Source: Dipodascopsis uninucleata var. uninucleata
Lineage: Eukaryota; Ascomycota; Lipomycetes; Lipomycetales; Lipomycetaceae
NCBI GenBank assembly: GCA_030568195.1
Contig: JAJLTO010000019.1
Location: 1 to 64,000, forward strand
Direction of reading: 5' to 3'
DNA: 64,000 nt
Position numbers and translations under genes: made by a program. The notes below the pieces were generated by a model that saw only the letters and a program-made list of their open reading frames with translations, was not told where the DNA came from and searched no databases. Shown piece by piece: positions 1-10,720 of the stretch; positions within the stretch are counted from its first letter, which is position 1; every line of letters starts with the position of its first letter.

Positions 1-501
1 TGGAGAAAGGATTCAACTATTCCCGCTCGTGAGGCCCAAGCCATGGCATCGTCTTTCCACCGTTGATAATCATGTCTTGTCTCCAGTCTATGAAAGCCAT
101 CAGGGCTCATAACCTTTTGAACATATCTTATAGCAGCATTGTGCTCAGTTTGAATGAAGGACAAGGAGTTATCATCAGATTCCTCGTTGGAAGATCTTAC
201 TCTAGTGGTTGGTGCCATGGTGTTACTACTAATGATATTATGTATTAGTCGTCTATTCAGCTTCTAACTACCTCACAAGAAGTTCTCTTCCTTTTATATG
301 TAAGGGAGACTGTGTTCCTTTTGAAACTGTGCACAAAGGACACCGGCCTCATATTCTATTCAACATTTGAGTTTAGTTTCATCTTAGCAACAACGTTTAA
401 TTTACCCTAAGCGATCTGTCTTTCACTCTCCAGTATATCTATTATATGTAATTTAGAAAGTTACCCGAATATCAATTATCTTCCATAATTGTATTCCAAC
501 A
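1..501 (-). mobile_element. LTR retrotransposon, probably Ty1/copia: 5' LTR, leader and start of gag; continues past the left edge
   Basis: On the minus strand an LTR begins at 501 with TGTTGGAATA, the usual Ty1/copia LTR start. It runs to about 279 and carries a TATAAAAG box at 291-298. A short leader follows, then an open frame from the ATG at 218 to the window edge (72 codons, beginning MAPTTRVRSS). By position this is the N terminus of gag. The visible coding part looks whole; protease, integrase and reverse transcriptase would lie outside the window, so the copia assignment rests on the LTR only. The exact 3' LTR border and the primer-binding site are uncertain. Confidence 0.7.
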
Positions 502-725
502 AGTTCTCCTCCTTTTATATGTAAGAGAGACGGTGTTCCTTTTGGAACTGTACACAAACAACACTGGCTTCATATTCTATTCAACATTTGAGTTTAGTTT
601 CATCTTAGCAACAACGTTTAATTTACCCTAAGCGATCTGTCTGTCTTCACTCTCCAGTATATCTATTATACGCAATTTAGAAAGTTACCTGAATACAAAT
701 TATCTTCCATAGTTGTATTCCAGCA
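502..725 (-). repeat. Second LTR copy, tandem to the first
   Basis: This copy repeats the LTR at 279-501 in the same orientation. It starts at 725 with TGCTGGAATA and stops where the next LTR begins, so it lacks the last few bases of the first copy. By eye the two differ at about 16 of some 222 aligned positions plus one short gap, roughly 7%. The two LTRs are therefore not a fresh pair, and the locus is moderately old or was assembled from two elements. Confidence 0.75.
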
Positions 726-911
726 GTGAGGGGCAACTAATACATAATATCATTAGTAGCAACACCATGGCACCGAACACCAGAGTAAGATCTTCCAATG
801 AGCAATCTGATGATAACTCCTTGTCCTTCATTCAAACTGAGCACAATGCTGCTATAAGATATGTTCAAAATACCTGAATACCAATTATCTTCCATAATTG
901 TATTCCAACAG
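726..911. mobile_element. Inverted leader-gag scrap and 40-bp LTR tip
   Basis: Bases 726-870 hold the element's leader and the first codons of gag on the plus strand (ATG at 766), which is the opposite orientation to the copy at 1-250. This is followed by only the first 40 bases of an LTR on the minus strand (911 back to about 871). The order of pieces fits self-integration or recombination between element copies. It is a dead fragment. Confidence 0.7.
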
Positions 912-1216
912 TCCTATTTTGAAAACGAGCCGTGCGCTGGAGTCAAAAGATTAAAACAATGAGGGAAGCACCCCAGGTATAAATGCAAAAACATTCCGTG
1001 AATTAGACACAATATGAACCGAATATATAACTAATGCAGAAACCTTTAGTAGTAAATGGCTTTAAAAGCCCAAAACTCCATAATGTGATGAACTTTCAGA
1101 TGCAAGCCCATCTAAGCGGAAGAACGATCTTTGTGCTACCTTGAAACAAACTATGCAGTGAGGTAAATATTTAAACAAATCTAAGCAATACATAGAGATA
1201 TTGAATAACAAAAAAT
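912..1216. other. Intergenic, no gene seen
   Basis: AT-rich sequence between the retroelement scraps and the tRNA gene. I see no open frame, further LTR or RNA gene. Confidence 0.6.
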
Positions 1217-1290
1217 TGATTCGACCCAGGATCGAACTGGGGACGTTCTGCGTGTTAAGCAGATGCCATAACCAACTAGACCATCGAACC
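1217..1290 (-). tRNA. tRNA-Val (anticodon AAC)
   Basis: The 74-nt minus-strand sequence folds as a standard cloverleaf. The acceptor stem GGTTCGA pairs with TCGAATC and has discriminator A. The anticodon stem TCTGC/GCAGA encloses the loop TTAACAC, giving anticodon AAC. The T arm carries GTTCGATCC, the B-box core. There is no intron. A run of six T on the minus strand (1210-1215) starts one base after the 3' end and should stop RNA polymerase III. Confidence 0.95.
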
Positions 1291-1989
1291 ACAACATAAA
1301 TAAAATAACTCCTCGATGTCACAGGTCTCCAGAATTGATCTGCACGCAGTTACTCAAGCATAACAGGCAGCATACGTCGTTCTAGGATTACTGGCCGGCA
1401 AACACGCTAAGGTGATTTGGAATATGTTTGAGCACGTATGGACCAATATACTTGAGCGACCATTCAGATGATTACGTAGATCAAAGCGCTTCAGAGTATT
1501 TAAACATAGTCATTTATATCTATGATTGCACAGCACTCTACTGTATTGAAATTGGACTTAACATACAATTATTAACTGTTCAATTCACTTTAATGTTCCC
1601 TTATATTCTCATAACTACTAGACCAGTCATGAAATATAACGTCAATGACTTAGAAATTTCTCGAATTATCTTATTAAGATAAAAAAGCTAAATAATTAAT
1701 ATAGATTATAAGACTAAACAGTCACACACACGTACGCAGATTAAACTGTCGACGGTAAGAACTATAGTGCAATAATAAAACAAAATTTGTGAAATAGTCA
1801 TATACCTAAGAAAATCACAAAGAGAAGAAAGAAAGATAAATGAGCAAAATAGCTACCTTGAGCAGCATACTATGGATATCCCGAAGTATAAAGAAGAGCT
1901 TGAAAACTTTCATAACCTGAAATATATCTCACTTTACGCAGTATATACGCTGTTAGATAAATTTTTCCCCGAGGTAGTCGCTATAGCGA
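1291..1989. other. Intergenic, no gene seen
   Basis: About 700 AT-rich bases upstream of the tRNA gene and downstream of the peroxiredoxin stop codon. Short open frames (for example 1428-1682) look like chance. The distal part should hold the peroxiredoxin 3' UTR. Confidence 0.5.
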
Positions 1990-3105
1990 TTACAATGGAA
2001 ATTTGGTATATCTCAAGTATCTAAATAGTAGTGTTAGAACAATGAAATGAATAGACCAGAAGACCAGAAAACTTACGGTTTGACAGTTCTGAATTCACCG
2101 AACTTCTTTTGGGCAGCAGCATCCGATACGGAGGGAGGAACAATGACATCCTCACCAGGAACCCAGCTAGAGAAGAAAAGTCAGCAAATCCACAGCCGTC
2201 ACTGAAGGGGTTCAAAAAATAAGTTCGAGAACTCACTTGATTGGTGTTGTAATACCTGCCTTATCACCAGTCCTGACTAATGTTAGTATACATATAAATC
2301 AAAACAAAAGCGTATTCCACTTACTGCAAACTGTCAAGAACTCGTAATACTTCAGCAGAGTTTCGACCCGTGGAAGCAGGATAAAGCATTGTCAACCTAA
2401 TCTTTTTGTTGGGGTCGATAATGAAAACACTTCGAATAGTGAAAGCAATTCCTTTAAAAAGATTAGTATAATATATAATAACTATTATTATATATAATTA
2501 CCCTTTGTATCTATATTTGACAAATCTTGTTCATCAACCATGTCATACAAGAAAGCAACCTTTCTCTCAGGGTCAGCTATGATGGGGAAGCCAACCTTTG
2601 AGCCATTAGAAGCAACTTCTTCAATATCCTCAATCCATTTAGCATGACTATCCAGGCCGTTTGCGCTGAGTCCAATAAGCTTACAGTTACGAGCCTTAAA
2701 TTCATCTTCCAATTGTGCAAACGCACCTAATTCTGTAGTACAGACAGGTGTAAAGTCTGCTGGATGAGAGAACAGAATTACCCATGAGTTATCAATGAAA
2801 TCATGAAACTTAACAGTTCCATGAGTGGTTTCGGCAGTAAAATCAGGAGCAGTAGAACCCAATCGAAGTCGCGGCTAGTTACAATCAAGTTTAGAAAGAG
2901 CGATATATAATTATCATGTCAAATATCTTACCTGCTCATCGAAGAAAGCTTTGCTAGAACTGAACGTTCGAATCGCGGAGTACTTCACACAGCTCATCAT
3001 TCTAGGGTGAAATCTACCAGTACCATTATTAGTAACGCCAAGCCTTACGTTTTTTATGGCAGTAGCAGACACAGTTCTGAGAGATCTAATGAAGACAGAA
3101 GACAT
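1990..3105 (-). CDS. PRX1: Mitochondrial 1-Cys peroxiredoxin (PRX1/Prx6 type)
   Basis: Reduces hydrogen peroxide and organic peroxides in the mitochondrion. Six exons: 3105-2932, 2874-2502, 2451-2325, 2272-2237, 2166-2077 and 2020-1990, joining in frame to 276 aa. Residues 1-55 are rich in R, S and T with almost no acidic residues and end near [10 protein letters not shown], a typical mitochondrial presequence. The fold starts at LGSTAPDF; the peroxidatic cysteine is Cys103 in PVCTTE, and [10 protein letters not shown] and LYPASTGRN are the conserved active-site segments. The PVCTTE form and the C-terminal VIVPPSVSD and VKPYLRYTK segments place it in the 1-Cys class. The last exon encodes only about ten residues. 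Introns are 50-70 nt. Confidence 0.95.
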
Positions 3106-3405
3106 TTTGAAGTGGTTTCGAACGATTAACGAATATAATGGAAATAGTAAGTAACAGGAATTCCTTTAGTTGTTTTCGAAGTCGACGGACGAAAACTTAT
3201 TATTATAGTACGTGATCCGTGATTTGTTGTGTCAACCCACAAAACAATACTTATATTTGAACTAAAATGACAAAATTGTCACTAACTCTAAAATACTTGG
3301 AGAGCACTTCTAATAATATTTGCCTACAACGTAGAGTAATAACAAAAAATGTGTATTATTTTGTCCCTAAATATATAGAAATATTACCTGGTGTGTTTTA
3401 TAAAT
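3106..3405. other. Peroxiredoxin promoter region
   Basis: 300 bases between the peroxiredoxin start and the stop codon of the next minus-strand gene. It should hold the peroxiredoxin promoter and that gene's 3' UTR. I see no exact Yap1 site. Confidence 0.4.
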
Positions 3406-4231
3406 TTAGAGAAAGACACTCTTATTGGAGAGTGGATTAGGATTAGAATTATTTTCTTCAATATCAGATATGGCCTTTTCCTCATTAGAATCACTGTTTA
3501 TATGAGTGCTAGACTTTGACAAATGGCTACAGGAGGGATCCTCTGTTTGCGGGAGTGACGAGCTGCTATTCTCTTGCAATCGTCGTTGCCTCCAAACAAG
3601 CTCTTTGTTTTCTAAGGAATTGATGTAGTCTTTCCAATTTTGTTCTTCCTTGGGATTGCCAGTACCGAGTTCTTCGACGATATTTACTTCTTCTCCATTT
3701 TGGATCCTGTTCAAAATTTGTAAATGAAAATGATTTATATCAAAATAGAATAGATACTGCTCTAGAAACTAGGACGAGCAAAGCACACGTACTTTTCAAT
3801 AACAGACTCCAAAGCCTTAATCTTTCTGGTAAGCTTACGTTCTTCTTCTGAATATAGATGCTTTTGTCTCATAATATTGATGTTCTGTGAGCCTATGAGC
3901 ACCAAGAGTAGTAGATAGAGCCATGTCCATCGGAACCTAGAGAATATCAATTTCTTTCTTATTTCGTGCTTTGATAAATTTTCTTCTGGCCTTTGTAAGA
4001 TAATATCATTACTGAAATAGCGATAAATTGAACTCTGCGGTCCTGATTTATTTATAGAATAAATAAGTCTTGCTTAAGTTATGTTAAAATTTCTCCAGTA
4101 TTCAAAGGCGATTCGAAATGAAGTAGTAAATGACCATCATCTTACCTGCCCGCTACTTGCATGTGCAAGTTGCCATAACGAAGCAGTCCATTTACAGCAC
4201 TGAAATATGATTGAATCACTTTAGAAGACAT
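3406..4231 (-). CDS. Small predicted mitochondrial membrane protein, unknown function
   Basis: Three exons (4231-4146, 4032-3793, 3706-3406) join in frame to 208 aa. The acceptor of exon 2 (AG just before 4032) was chosen because it keeps the frame; a neighbouring AG does not. Residues 1-45 look like a mitochondrial presequence (RYGNLH, SSIYRYFS). One membrane helix follows (WTWLYLLLLVLIGSQNI), then a charged coiled coil (residues about 85-110) running into a conserved-looking segment GEEVNIVEELGTGNPKEEQN, and a Ser/Asn-rich acidic tail. The helix, coil and GTGNPKE segment recall small fungal mitochondrial inner-membrane proteins, but I cannot name the family with certainty. Confidence 0.75.
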
Positions 4232-4496
4232 GAGCTTCAGTTAATTCAATTTCATAGATCTAAATTTCCAAACACTCAAGGTAGCTCTTGCCTATCGAAA
4301 CCAGAAATATCATACATAAATTTACCAACGCGTGGAAAACCGGAATATATGGCGTCTTGTCGCACCCTAACCATGATTAGTTGAGGACTATTTCGCGAAC
4401 GCATATACGAATATTTTCATAGTGCCGTCATTTAACTTAACCGTCAGTATCTATTTTATTTATTCAATTTTTTTTCTATAGAATGAAATTTACTTG

Positions 4497-4794
4497 ATGC
4501 ATTTTGTAAGCTTGGCCGTGTTTGCCTTTATTGCTTGTATTACATGCTACTTCACCGTACAAGGAACGACGAAGATTCTCTTCTCAATTGGTGATCTCTT
4601 TTCGACGACTTGGAGGAAGGGTGTCACGGTATGAGACTATTATTTGTGTGTATAATAGATGTGCAATTATAACTAATAGAACAAAAATTAAGATTCGATT
4701 TCTCAAGTCATTTGGTGGATTGACATTTGTTGTCTTTCTAATATTTTTGCCGGTGTGGAAGATAGCCATACTAGAATCAGAGAAGGTACGATAA
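4497..4794 (+). CDS. Possible 77-aa membrane protein, or extra 5' exons of GPI1
   Basis: Exon 4497-4628 (beginning MHFVSLAVFAFIACITCYFT) can splice in frame to 4693-4794 with a GT donor, an ACTAAT branch-like site and an AG acceptor, giving 77 aa with two hydrophobic segments. The frame ends in a stop at 4792-4794. A GT at 4786 is in phase with an acceptor before 4899, which would instead fuse it to the N terminus of GPI1. I recognise no family. Coding status is open. Confidence 0.35.
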
Positions 4795-4937
4795 ATGTGA
4801 TGACAGATAACGTCGATCCAAGCTTTTATATTAAGAGAAGACTACTGACTCTACGTTTAGAATCTTAATTTGGCTAGGAGACGTAGGATCTCTGCTAGGG
4901 ATCAGTTACGTCGTCGAGGAAGTTTTTGAGGATTACA

Positions 4938-7524
4938 ATGCAGTCTATACATAGAATTGGCGGTGGTGTTAAGAGTGAAGAGATTATATTTACCCAACGA
5001 GTTTCTACTTCACCGACACATTTATCGTCAGAAGAAACACATTCGCTATCAATTTCTTCAAGCTGTTCTCAGCTGAGCCACGATAAAAATGCGAAAGATT
5101 CTATATCATTGCGAAAAATGTCTGATTTCAGATACAATGAGAGTTATTTAGATGAGAGTTTTAACCAGCTTGGCTTTACTTCTGATGGGCCTCCAGTCGA
5201 AGATTATATTAACCATACGATGGACAAGGAGTTCAATGAATTTCCGGATGTTAGAATTTTCTGGCCGACTGATTCCAAAATATTGAAAAATAAGCCGTCG
5301 CTTGTTGTCGGATTTCAAAATTCCATATCTGAGTTCGTTGTAATCGGTATATTTTTGGGTATTAATGTAAGTGCACGCTGTTTTCTTGTTCTGTAAGATG
5401 GTAATCTATTATATTATTCATAACTGCATGCTAATTGAAATATAGTTCAAGTCCATGCAAGATATAATTAACGACAAACTGTTATTCATGTCTATGCCTT
5501 TAAATTTCAAGGATAAAAATAGTGCAGAGATTCTTTCCAAATTGAAAGTTCTCGGTACCATCAACTGTGATATAGAAAGTAATCTCCCTCTCAGAATAGT
5601 ATATGAAAGTGCAAATGTTGAAGACCTGTCAGTCTCTGGTTCATCTTTATTGAATAATCTTCGAATATCGCTTGCTATTAAACCGGCTGGTGATTGTGAT
5701 ATTCAATATCAAATAGTATTATACGAGCGATTGCAGCCTCGAAAACTTCGTTATTACTCATTTCAGCCTATCACATTGGAACTTGCAGATCGTAACGCGT
5801 CCTTCTGTGATGACGATGGATCGAAGAATGAAGAACAGCTAACGAATCACCTTAATTCAAGATTACAGCTACATAAGGTGTCTTACTTGCCTCTTTATAG
5901 GCTAGAAGATACGATTCATACATGGCTTGACCAAATAAATATGTCTTTTGAGCTTAGTAGAATTATAAATGAAGCAGCTGCTTTGAAAGTAACACAATCA
6001 ACGCAGACTAGTGGGGTTTTAGGCAAATTGAATGCATGTTTTTATGTAATAGCTACTAAATGTTACAGCATGTCGCTGCACTTTTTGAGCTTCATCAATT
6101 TCCTTCTGACGTGGATACTAGTTGGCATGGTTATTATTTACAGAGTCTTATCCGAAATTATACTTGAAGTTGTCGAGTGGTCTCCAAACTCTAAAATATA
6201 TGCATTCAAAGATGTTTCGGCTACAGTACAGCAGCTAGATCTACGACTTCAACAGGCTTGCTACTGGCCTATTCAATATATATCTCTAAGGAGCCAGAAG
6301 AGGACTCTTATGAGCTCTAAAACTTTTCATTCGGAATATATCAGATTTTATAATAGCTTATGGCTTGTTGCAAATGACATTATTATTGGTGCTGCAGTTG
6401 GTGCTTATATCATTGAAAACAGAGAATTCTTTGTCTTCTGTATAGACTACTGTATCAAAGAACTTTTGACAACGGGACTCCGTAGAAACATTGAATGGCT
6501 TATGGACTGGCCTGGAGGTCTGAAGCTGAACAATGAACTAGTGGCTTTTTTCGGTGAACTATTTTTGTGGGTTATAGGTTTTTGGGAAGGTGAGTAGTTG
6601 ACTCTGAAAAACCATGATGTGATCCTCGCGACTGACGTATTCTCACACTATAGGTATTCTGGAAAACTTCCGTCCATACCTTTCAGATATAGTCTATTTT
6701 GTTGGTGTTTCAGGTTTCTTTGGTGCAACTTTTCCAATTGCTTTGGTAGCAGATATAGTGTCTTTCTTGACAATTCAAATATATTCGTGCTATCTAGCTT
6801 CGGCAAGAATCTATAATTGGCAGCTTACTGTTCTACTTTCCTTGTTTCATTTGTTCAGAGGAAAGAGGCGAAATGTCTTGCGCAATCGAATCGACTCCTG
6901 TGATTATGATTTAGATCAATTGCTGATAGGTACAATTCTTTTCACTCTACTCACCTTTTTATTGCCTACAGTTCTAGTATTTTATCTCTCATTTGCAACT
7001 GCTCGCCTGCTCATAATTGTAATAAATGCAGTCCTGGAAAGCTCGTTGGCATTACTAAACCATTTCCCGCTATTTGCTATAATGTTGCGTTCGAAAGATT
7101 CTAAACGTCTACCTGGAGGAATCGAGTTTGATTTAGTGAATAGCTTCAGTATTTCAAAGGAGAAAAATTCGGTGGTAGTGATGAAACTGAAGGTAAGCAG
7201 CAGCAGTTAATTTAGAACGTTTATTTGAATTATTATACTAACAAATTTTTAAAGCCAAAGGTCTTACCGATTACATCAATGTTTCAACAGTATCTGCTGC
7301 TGAGTAAAAGAATACAAAGACATTATTTATCGCTTAGAGTAATACTATTATTACTGACTGGTCAATTTGTCCCAATACAGCGCAGTAGATTATATAGTCT
7401 TCAATATTCTATGTTACCAGAAAACAGAATACCAATTTACGAACTTTGGAGTAAGCTTTCTGTACATACATATGTAGCCCGTACAGACTTTATGGAGAAA
7501 TGGAATTTACTGAATAGGAATTAA
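4938..7524 (+). CDS. GPI1: GPI1 (PIG-Q): subunit of the GPI N-acetylglucosaminyltransferase complex
   Basis: Part of the ER complex that adds GlcNAc to phosphatidylinositol, the first step of GPI-anchor synthesis. Four exons (4938-5366, 5446-6589, 6654-7192, 7255-7524) give 793 aa. Family hallmarks are WLMDWPGGLKLNNEL near residue 495 and LFRGKRRNVLRNRIDSCDYD near 592, followed by DLDQLLIGTILF and several membrane segments. The start at 4938 is the first ATG after an in-frame stop at 4896; 5119 is an alternative. The first about 90 residues form a Ser-rich extension before the conserved FWPTDS segment. It is divergent from the 3406-4231 gene; introns are 62-79 nt, the last with a TACTAAC branch site. 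Confidence 0.93.
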
Positions 7525-7624
7525 GTGAGATGTATAACAATTCTAGATGTCTAACTCATCTACAAAGATAACATTCAATCTATTTTTGTGCCAAACGCCA
7601 GTGATATAAAATGGAATTAATACC

Positions 7625-9272
7625 TTAAAATCTAAAATGAAAGTTTTGAGATCGTCTACCTTGAGAATAAAACTGCTGTCGTCCACCTTGTCTGAAAAAC
7701 TGTTGACTACCGCCTTGGTGAAAGCCTTGTTGAAAGAATGGATTAAAGCCACCTTGGTGAGCTCCTTCAAAATCGGGTCTAGTATGATCATTAGGATCGT
7801 TTCCGCTATCAAACTGGCTTCTCGATTCTGAGTTTGATAAGACCTCATAAGCTTCGTTAATTTCTGCCATTTTCTTTTCAACCTGCTCCAATTTGAGATT
7901 GCCTCTGTATTTATCAGGATGGAATTCTTTTGTTTTCTCACGATAAGCTTTTTTAATTTCTTTATCAGTAGCAGTACGACTGACATCCAAGACCTTATAG
8001 TAGTCTTTGGACTTTGATCTTTTCAGTAACATATTAGCTTCGTGTAAAAGATTCAGAATCTTTTGATTTCGTCCTCCGGACACGTCTTTTGCATGGTTCA
8101 AAACCTGAACCGCCTCTTCAAACTCGTCATTTTTCAAATGCTCTTGTCCCTTAAAGAAAAGAGCTGATTCCGAATTTGGGTTGTCTCGTAGAACTTCCGA
8201 GCAATATATTGACCCCTGTTGCATGGCCTTGAGTTCTACGAAAGCCTCACATATACTTTCTAAAAGGTCCTCGCGTAGCTTTTTTGGTGATTTCTTGAGC
8301 TCTGCGTGACTAGCTATCATATCTTTATAATATTCATTAATCTTATCCAATAATGAATGATCGGAATCCTCTATCTTTTCCAGAACTGCCTTTTCAAAAG
8401 CAGACCATGACTTCTTATTTCTGAGATCAACTGCCTGTTTTATACGCTTGTTGAGGCTTTTGAGTTCGCGAAAGGCTCTTTTGCAATTTTTTGCGTCAGG
8501 ATCATAATGAAGACATCGGGCTAGTTGATCAATTGCCTTTTCACGCTCATTCAAGTAAAAATATTGCAGCATGGCCATTTCAACGTAAGTGAAAGATGAC
8601 AAGTGATTGTTGTTTACTACGTGTGCTAGATCAGCAACACATTCGCTTATCTGTCCCTCGGCAAGTCTGCATTTTGCTCTGAGCTCTCTTAGGCTATTAA
8701 ATAAGGGTGCATTATTAATAGCTTTCGAAGAATGAATTATACATTTGGTAGTGTAACCATGAGAATAGGCTGCCTCAGCAAGCTCTAAATCTGTTTCGCT
8801 CTCTTCCACCATTTTTATCTGAATGTCGCGGTCAGAACAGTGCCTAATAGTATCTTTGAACTATATGACTTACATTTTCATCGACAACGTCGGCTGCTCC
8901 CGATGTTACAAGCATAAAATCGGATTTTGCTCCTTTGAAATCACCCATGCGTAGCCTTAATCTGCCTCGCTGTATTAATGCTGAATCAAAATCAGGTTTG
9001 ATATCTAGTGCCCTATCGAAGTCAGACATAGCTGCATTGGCTCTTCCCATTGAGAGATAGGCAGCACCTCTTTTAAAAACTGATAAATAATTGACTGGGT
9101 CCTTCTTGACCGCGGCATCGTAGTAATCGACAGCATCTTGGAAATCCCCATGGCTAAGAAGAACATCAGCCTTAGCAATGCATCTTGAAGCCGTCAACTC
9201 TTGGTCGATTTCAATCGCGCGAATTCCAATTGCATACGCCACTCCTAGCTCTAATATATGTAACCACTTCAT
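7625..9272 (-). CDS. ER-lumenal TPR plus J-domain co-chaperone (DNAJC3/P58IPK-like)
   Basis: Co-chaperone expected to present unfolded clients to ER Hsp70 (BiP/Kar2) and stimulate its ATPase. Two exons (9272-8874, 8818-7625) with a 55-nt intron give 530 aa. A hydrophobic N terminus (MKWLHILELGVAYAIGI) fits a signal peptide. TPR units fill about residues 30-400, with clear ones at 30-130 (ALDIKPDFDSALIQRGRLRL). The J domain lies at about 405-475 with HPD near residue 432, followed by a Gly/Phe/Gln-rich tail. No KDEL-like retention signal ends the protein. Architecture and lengths match animal DNAJC3. It is divergent from the AMMECR1 gene across 282 bp. Confidence 0.9.
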
Positions 9273-9554
9273 AATAGATAAATTTAACTAAGTGGACGCT
9301 CCTGTTATGGATCACCGTATCTCGTTATTCAGCTGATATGCTGCTTTCAGTGTAGATTATACAGACACGTACTGCTAAGTACTTCGTTTAGAAGCGTAAA
9401 GGACAGCATGTAAAAAACAGAAAGAGTTTTGAGAAATGATAAATTAGGGTAATGTATTTCGTTTACGTCAATACAGCATTCAAATCAGTTATTACATGTA
9501 TTCTCAGTTAATATCAGTACTAAGGCTATTACAGATTCAGATCTTCTATAAGCC
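9273..9554. promoter_or_regulatory. Divergent promoter region, DnaJ/TPR and AMMECR1 genes
   Basis: 282 bases between two divergent start codons. A TACGTG hexamer lies on the minus strand (plus-strand CACGTA at 9366-9371), about 95 bases upstream of the ER co-chaperone start. TACGTG is the yeast Hac1 UPRE-2 core. A single hexamer is weak evidence. Confidence 0.3.
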
Positions 9555-10351
9555 ATGGCTACTAAAGCTGATTGTGCATTCTGTTTCGATGTTATAGTTG
9601 CTCATTTTGAGCATCGAGTTCCTATTGCTTTAAAAACGTTCAGGGATTCACTGACTCGATCCACAGAGAGACCATCAGGAGATCATAGACATCCAGCTGA
9701 TGTGAATAAGCTTGATAAAGGCAGCACGGAACAGTATCCAATATTTATAACGTGGAGCACATATGTAAAAGGTCAAAAGAGACTACGGGGATGCATAGGA
9801 ACGTTTGAGCCACAACCGTTAGCCCAAGGATTGATGTCATATGCGAAGATAGCGTGAGTATATGATATATCATACTAATGCGCTTTAGATTATTAAAAAC
9901 TGAGACTTGATTTATAGAGCATTTGATGATAATCGTTTCAATCCAATATCCAGGAAAGAGCTTGAGCACCTAGAATGCGGGTAATATGATTTAATGATAT
10001 ATTGCTCAATTACCATATAATATCCGTCAGCTAACTATAAGTGATATATTTTATAGCGTGTCTCTTTTGACAGACTTTGAGGAAGCATCTGATCCCTTTG
10101 ATTGGGAATGGGGTGTCCATGGTATCCGTATCTCCTTTATTGTGAGTGGTAGAAGATATTCTGCTACATATTTGCCTGATGTGCCTCCAGAACACTTTAA
10201 TTCAAAAGAAGAGACTATTATCAGTTTAATAGATAAGGCAGGATATATGGGATCTAAGTTTAGGGATCTAAATATTAAACTGGTACGCTATAAGAGCTCT
10301 AAGGAATATTTGTTATATGCCGATTATATAACAATAAAGAACGCTCTATGA
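9555..10351 (+). CDS. AMMECR1-domain protein
   Basis: Three exons (9555-9853, 9918-9980, 10057-10351) join in frame to 218 aa, the usual size for the fungal AMMECR1 family (S. cerevisiae YOR289W). The family signature LRGCIGTFEPQPL is intact, followed by DWEWGVHGIRI and an ATYLPDVPPE segment. The family is conserved from archaea to humans, and its biochemical activity is not settled. The start is the first ATG of the transcript region; introns are 64 and 76 nt. Confidence 0.93.
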
Positions 10352-10720
10352 TACTTGAAATAACATGACGATTGAACTTTTCGTATATATGTATTTCAGT
10401 TCGAAACACTTTAATAGCGACCTTAACTTTTATATAACCTTTACTTTATTGATTTATATTAAGATTACTTATTTTTTGCGCTCATATACAGTAATATGTA
10501 TATATTGAAATATGAATATACTGTAGATGTTGACGAGGAGCGAACTTACGTAGGTTGGGACTATTTAGAGTTTTGATCACATCATCAGCCGAAATGATTG
10601 TAAATCCTATTATCGCTTGTCAGCTGTCGAACCAAGATAATATAAATTTCTTATTTTTGTTGAAGCATTTTTTTTCGGTTACGAGACTAATACAATTTTT
10701 TATGCATTGTCTTGTATAAT
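10352..10720. other. Intergenic between AMMECR1 gene and carrier
   Basis: 369 AT-rich bases holding one 3' UTR and the carrier promoter. No further feature seen. Confidence 0.5.

Noticed and set aside
1428-1682. 84-codon plus frame near the tRNA gene
   Set aside because: It has no recognisable domain, an odd residue composition and no splice partners.
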